Below, in pieces: positions 22,301 through 22,934 of a DNA stretch of 22,934 bases. Each line of letters starts with the position of its first letter. Position 1 is the stretch's first letter. The position numbers and the translations under genes were made by a program. The notes beneath the pieces are model-generated. The model was not told the DNA's origin and searched no databases. It was given only the letters and a program-made list of their open reading frames with translations. This DNA is from a virus: the IMG/VR virus record IMGVR_UViG_3300035188_000705, positions 1-22,934 of that record; one strand, 5' to 3'.

Positions 22301-22923
22301 CTACTGGCCAGCCACTGCTGCGCCACACTCGGGCCGCGCTCGTCATACTCCCGGCCCTTTTCCTCCCGCTCCGCTTCATCAGCCAAGAAGGACAGCGCCA
22401 GAGCAGCCTGATAACTCGTACCAAGGTCCGCGGTCCGCTGTACAGGAAACGCAAGAGGGCCACCACGGGCCGTCGGAGGCCGCTGAGCAGGCGCTGGTGT
22501 TGGCGAAGCAGCAGGCTTTGACGACCTGTCCGCTACCCGCTCACCACCCAACGTCGATTTGATCTTGTCAATATAACTGCGCGTCTCAGACGGCAACTTC
22601 TTCGGATCCGCACCAGCAGCAATCCACTTGTCCGTGTTCCCCGGACCCCAGTTGTACGCAGCCAGAGCCTTATCCAGCTCACCATACTTGTCCAGCATGG
22701 ACTTCAAATAGTCCCGACCAACACGCGCCAACTCCTCCGGCGACCTATCCTGCGCCGGAGCTACTCCATATCCAGGCGACTTCGCCGTCCCCGGCATCAC
22801 CTGCATCTCACCCTGAGCACCCTTGGACGAAGTCAACAAGTTGCCCTGCTTGTCAAAACGCCGACCACCACTCTCGGCCAGCATCACCGCATTCACAATC
22901 GCATCAAAAGAATCCTGGGCCAT
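19336..22923 (-). CDS. Multidomain virion protein: lytic transglycosylase, HExxH motif, WCT-type module (1195 aa)
   Basis: Residues 1-125 form an SLT-type lytic transglycosylase: catalytic Glu17 in AESGG, GEMQVMP (38-44), AYNWGPGN (89-96) and a closing YIDKI. This domain opens peptidoglycan. A Pro/Ala linker (135-155) and repeated EGG turns (AAEGGF, YAEGGEV, FKEGGEV) separate later parts. At 374-378 there is HEAEH, an HExxH zincin motif, with FEQLAELAAVE (447-457) as a candidate third-ligand region. Residues about 580-665 are hydrophobic to amphipathic. At about 979-1020 comes CDGNWCTREE, then DYGSGENRLSILFD and RPKAQLTI, followed by ITEIKGFNN (1072-1080); I recall this module in large phage proteins and it resembles PcfJ-like domains. 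It is likely ejected with the DNA. Functions beyond SLT are inference. No clear ribosome site. Confidence 0.78.
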   Translation of the reverse strand: MAQDSFDAIVNAVMLAESGGRRFDKQGNLLTSSKGAQGEMQVMPGTAKSPGYGVAPAQDRSPEELARVGRDYLKSMLDKYGELDKALAAYNWGPGNTDKWIAAGADPKKLPSETRSYIDKIKSTLGGERVADRSSKPAASPTPAPAQRPPTARGGPLAFPVQRTADLGTSYQAALALSFLADEAEREEKGREYDERGPSVAQQWLASSSRKVSPEMLAMPYSSPFGSEPEPVRAAEGGFIAVGYDTPPAYAEGGEVAAQEIVADRGPSVNQGTAQSRLRDFRKLDEETQQAIIQADPRRVTALYPAPASVSLPYTLSTIPGARAMYDKSLQDLDSNTRGYAVSALRGEKGVPTQDVVFLKPGRPAMDELHTRAHEAEHVLAKRGLGNARSINTKFDELMGDPKARRRFVSEALGLQDYLRNTYGITSGYFNPRQREFQGPLLPNLLFEQLAELAAVEQSRNTDLTKDPTLRNTIFKDKKVREVYNSLTGLRQTRLDARDLSPYTPIPEKPEGVMGFIRGKLGFKEGGEVSDEPTAEELERASKAAFGIVPSSGKGRKAGRVTEALQSGQAQAEAAKGATLLPQNIVGAPVDIATLLMRPLGYNVEKPVMGSEWLKEKSRQAGVAFPEPTDPTLRAFYTAGDIGSNLVNPAGATRTAVKGVEKTGQAAKMLAEMATRPVERDPLLSGSMGSQRGAVRLPGGSFIQERRFVTGPETNYQTVEQYGDPVSAYVMDNLSNTSDPVLNKWFDQKIAMYLRRDIGTENDPFVKAAEEGRKSHIFPLGALTPADELSSRDWTGEVLRLTRKGAGFPESGMAKTQLGRIMENYSDLGIYPTEIQDVASMKMEMVPPGLRRFVTEDPSMPLYSFQPGLGHMDLRGLKKSMLEMRQQPKEYSAYGQPPKTVPEQYRLMDSALEGLTPAQASERVAQFGAWRQETRQRMASKALFEDASLDKKVFDDGYVMINAPDLEAYPRVREIVQDVGCDGNWCTREEHHALDYGSGENRLSILFDSKARPKAQLTINRAEPSIKDFLRFEGEPAAVQGMDPWSSYYEDAVLNSPEFQQWARSQPANVSITEIKGFNNETKLQKEPYVGKVQQFVKDLDRQYDLENAVDNLDGIGLTAATAFISHILRSNSLPISLDLAQAVRNEVRRLNGGSSFVEIDMDKVMDATKGRRYLEDAVSPLILQAYKNVTKSKE
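20953..20966 (-). repeat. Partial GCGGACC repeat copy, inside the transglycosylase gene
   Basis: The plus-strand sequence gaccgcggtccgcg shares ten contiguous bases (cggtccgcg with its preceding base) with the GGTCCGC tandem copies at 22124 and 22425. It encodes the Arg-Thr-Ala segment near residue 654. It is the weakest of the four related sites and may be due to chance in GC-rich DNA. Confidence 0.45.
22124..22137 (+). repeat. Tandem GGTCCGC heptamer (14 bp), copy 1
   Basis: The plus strand reads ggtccgcggtccgc, two exact copies of the heptamer GGTCCGC. It lies in the coding sequence of the multidomain protein, where the minus strand encodes ALA-Asp-Arg-Gly-Pro. An exact second copy is at 22425-22438. 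Confidence 0.75.
22425..22438 (+). repeat. Tandem GGTCCGC heptamer (14 bp), copy 2
   Basis: This is an exact copy of the 14-base sequence at 22124-22137, 301 bases away. Here the minus strand encodes Arg-Thr-Ala-Asp, a different reading frame from the first copy, so protein-level selection does not explain the identity. Confidence 0.75.
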
Positions 22924-22934
22924 GGTCCGCGGTC
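22924..22934 (+). repeat. GGTCCGC repeat, copy 3, cut by window edge and just before the start codon
   Basis: The last 11 bases of the window, ggtccgcggtc, match the first 11 of the 14-base repeat. They lie immediately before the ATG (22921-22923) of the multidomain gene, in the place of its ribosome binding site, which is otherwise not recognisable. The next bases beyond the edge would show whether the copy is complete. Confidence 0.6.

Noticed and set aside
20812-22521. A long plus-strand open frame of 569 codons
   Set aside because: It lies antisense to the multidomain protein gene. Its product is dominated by Arg, Leu, His and Gln with no domain, as expected from the complement of GC-rich coding DNA, and there is no ribosome site.

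Overview
The window is one block of tailed-phage (or prophage) structural genes. All 31 genes I can support lie on the minus strand, so the region is transcribed from the right end to the left end. Genes are packed with gaps of a few bases or short stop/start overlaps, and most have a good Shine-Dalgarno site (AAGGAG type) on a bacterial host's pattern. There are no tRNAs, no CRISPR array and no plus-strand genes that I can support. The portal, scaffold and capsid set, two adaptor-like tail genes, several fibres, and the absence of tail tube, sheath and tape-measure genes suggest a short-tailed (podovirus-like) phage. The gene set resembles those I recall from uncultured aquatic phages. The host is not identifiable from this sequence; GC content above one half in most genes would fit a proteobacterial host, but that is inference.

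In transcription order: (1) 22923-19336, a 1195-residue multidomain virion protein with a lytic transglycosylase domain and an HExxH motif. (2) 19333-16648, the portal and two small genes, one of which (44 codons) overlaps the portal 3' end. (3) 16632-13224, the head module: a GroES-like co-chaperonin, scaffold, a conserved unknown, a decoration-like protein and the major capsid protein, closed by a rho-independent terminator. (4) 13137-12547, a GIY-YIG endonuclease that looks like a homing endonuclease placed just after the capsid gene. (5) 12547-10823, a head-fibre-like protein, a small structural protein and an island of five short, mostly basic proteins, including a 56-codon gene starting at GTG. 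(6) 10819-8054, head-tail adaptor proteins, a zinc-ribbon protein and two related small structural proteins. (7) 8033-286, a repeat protein followed by five fibre or adhesin genes interleaved with three small genes that look like fibre-assembly or tip proteins. (8) 282-7, a one-span membrane protein at the start of a probable lysis cassette that continues off the left edge.

The head genes build and mature the capsid, the phage GroES probably helps the host chaperonin fold a virion protein, and the adaptors close the head and carry the fibres. The fibres are mosaic. They share a near-identical collar segment and carry AT-richer tips, two of which show beta-propeller-like repeats: seven units in the 612-residue fibre and four in the 442-residue one. 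These are the main receptor-binding candidates. The most unusual items are the multidomain ejected protein with repeated GGTCCGC sites in and before its gene, the chaperonin in the head operon, and the multi-fibre cassette.
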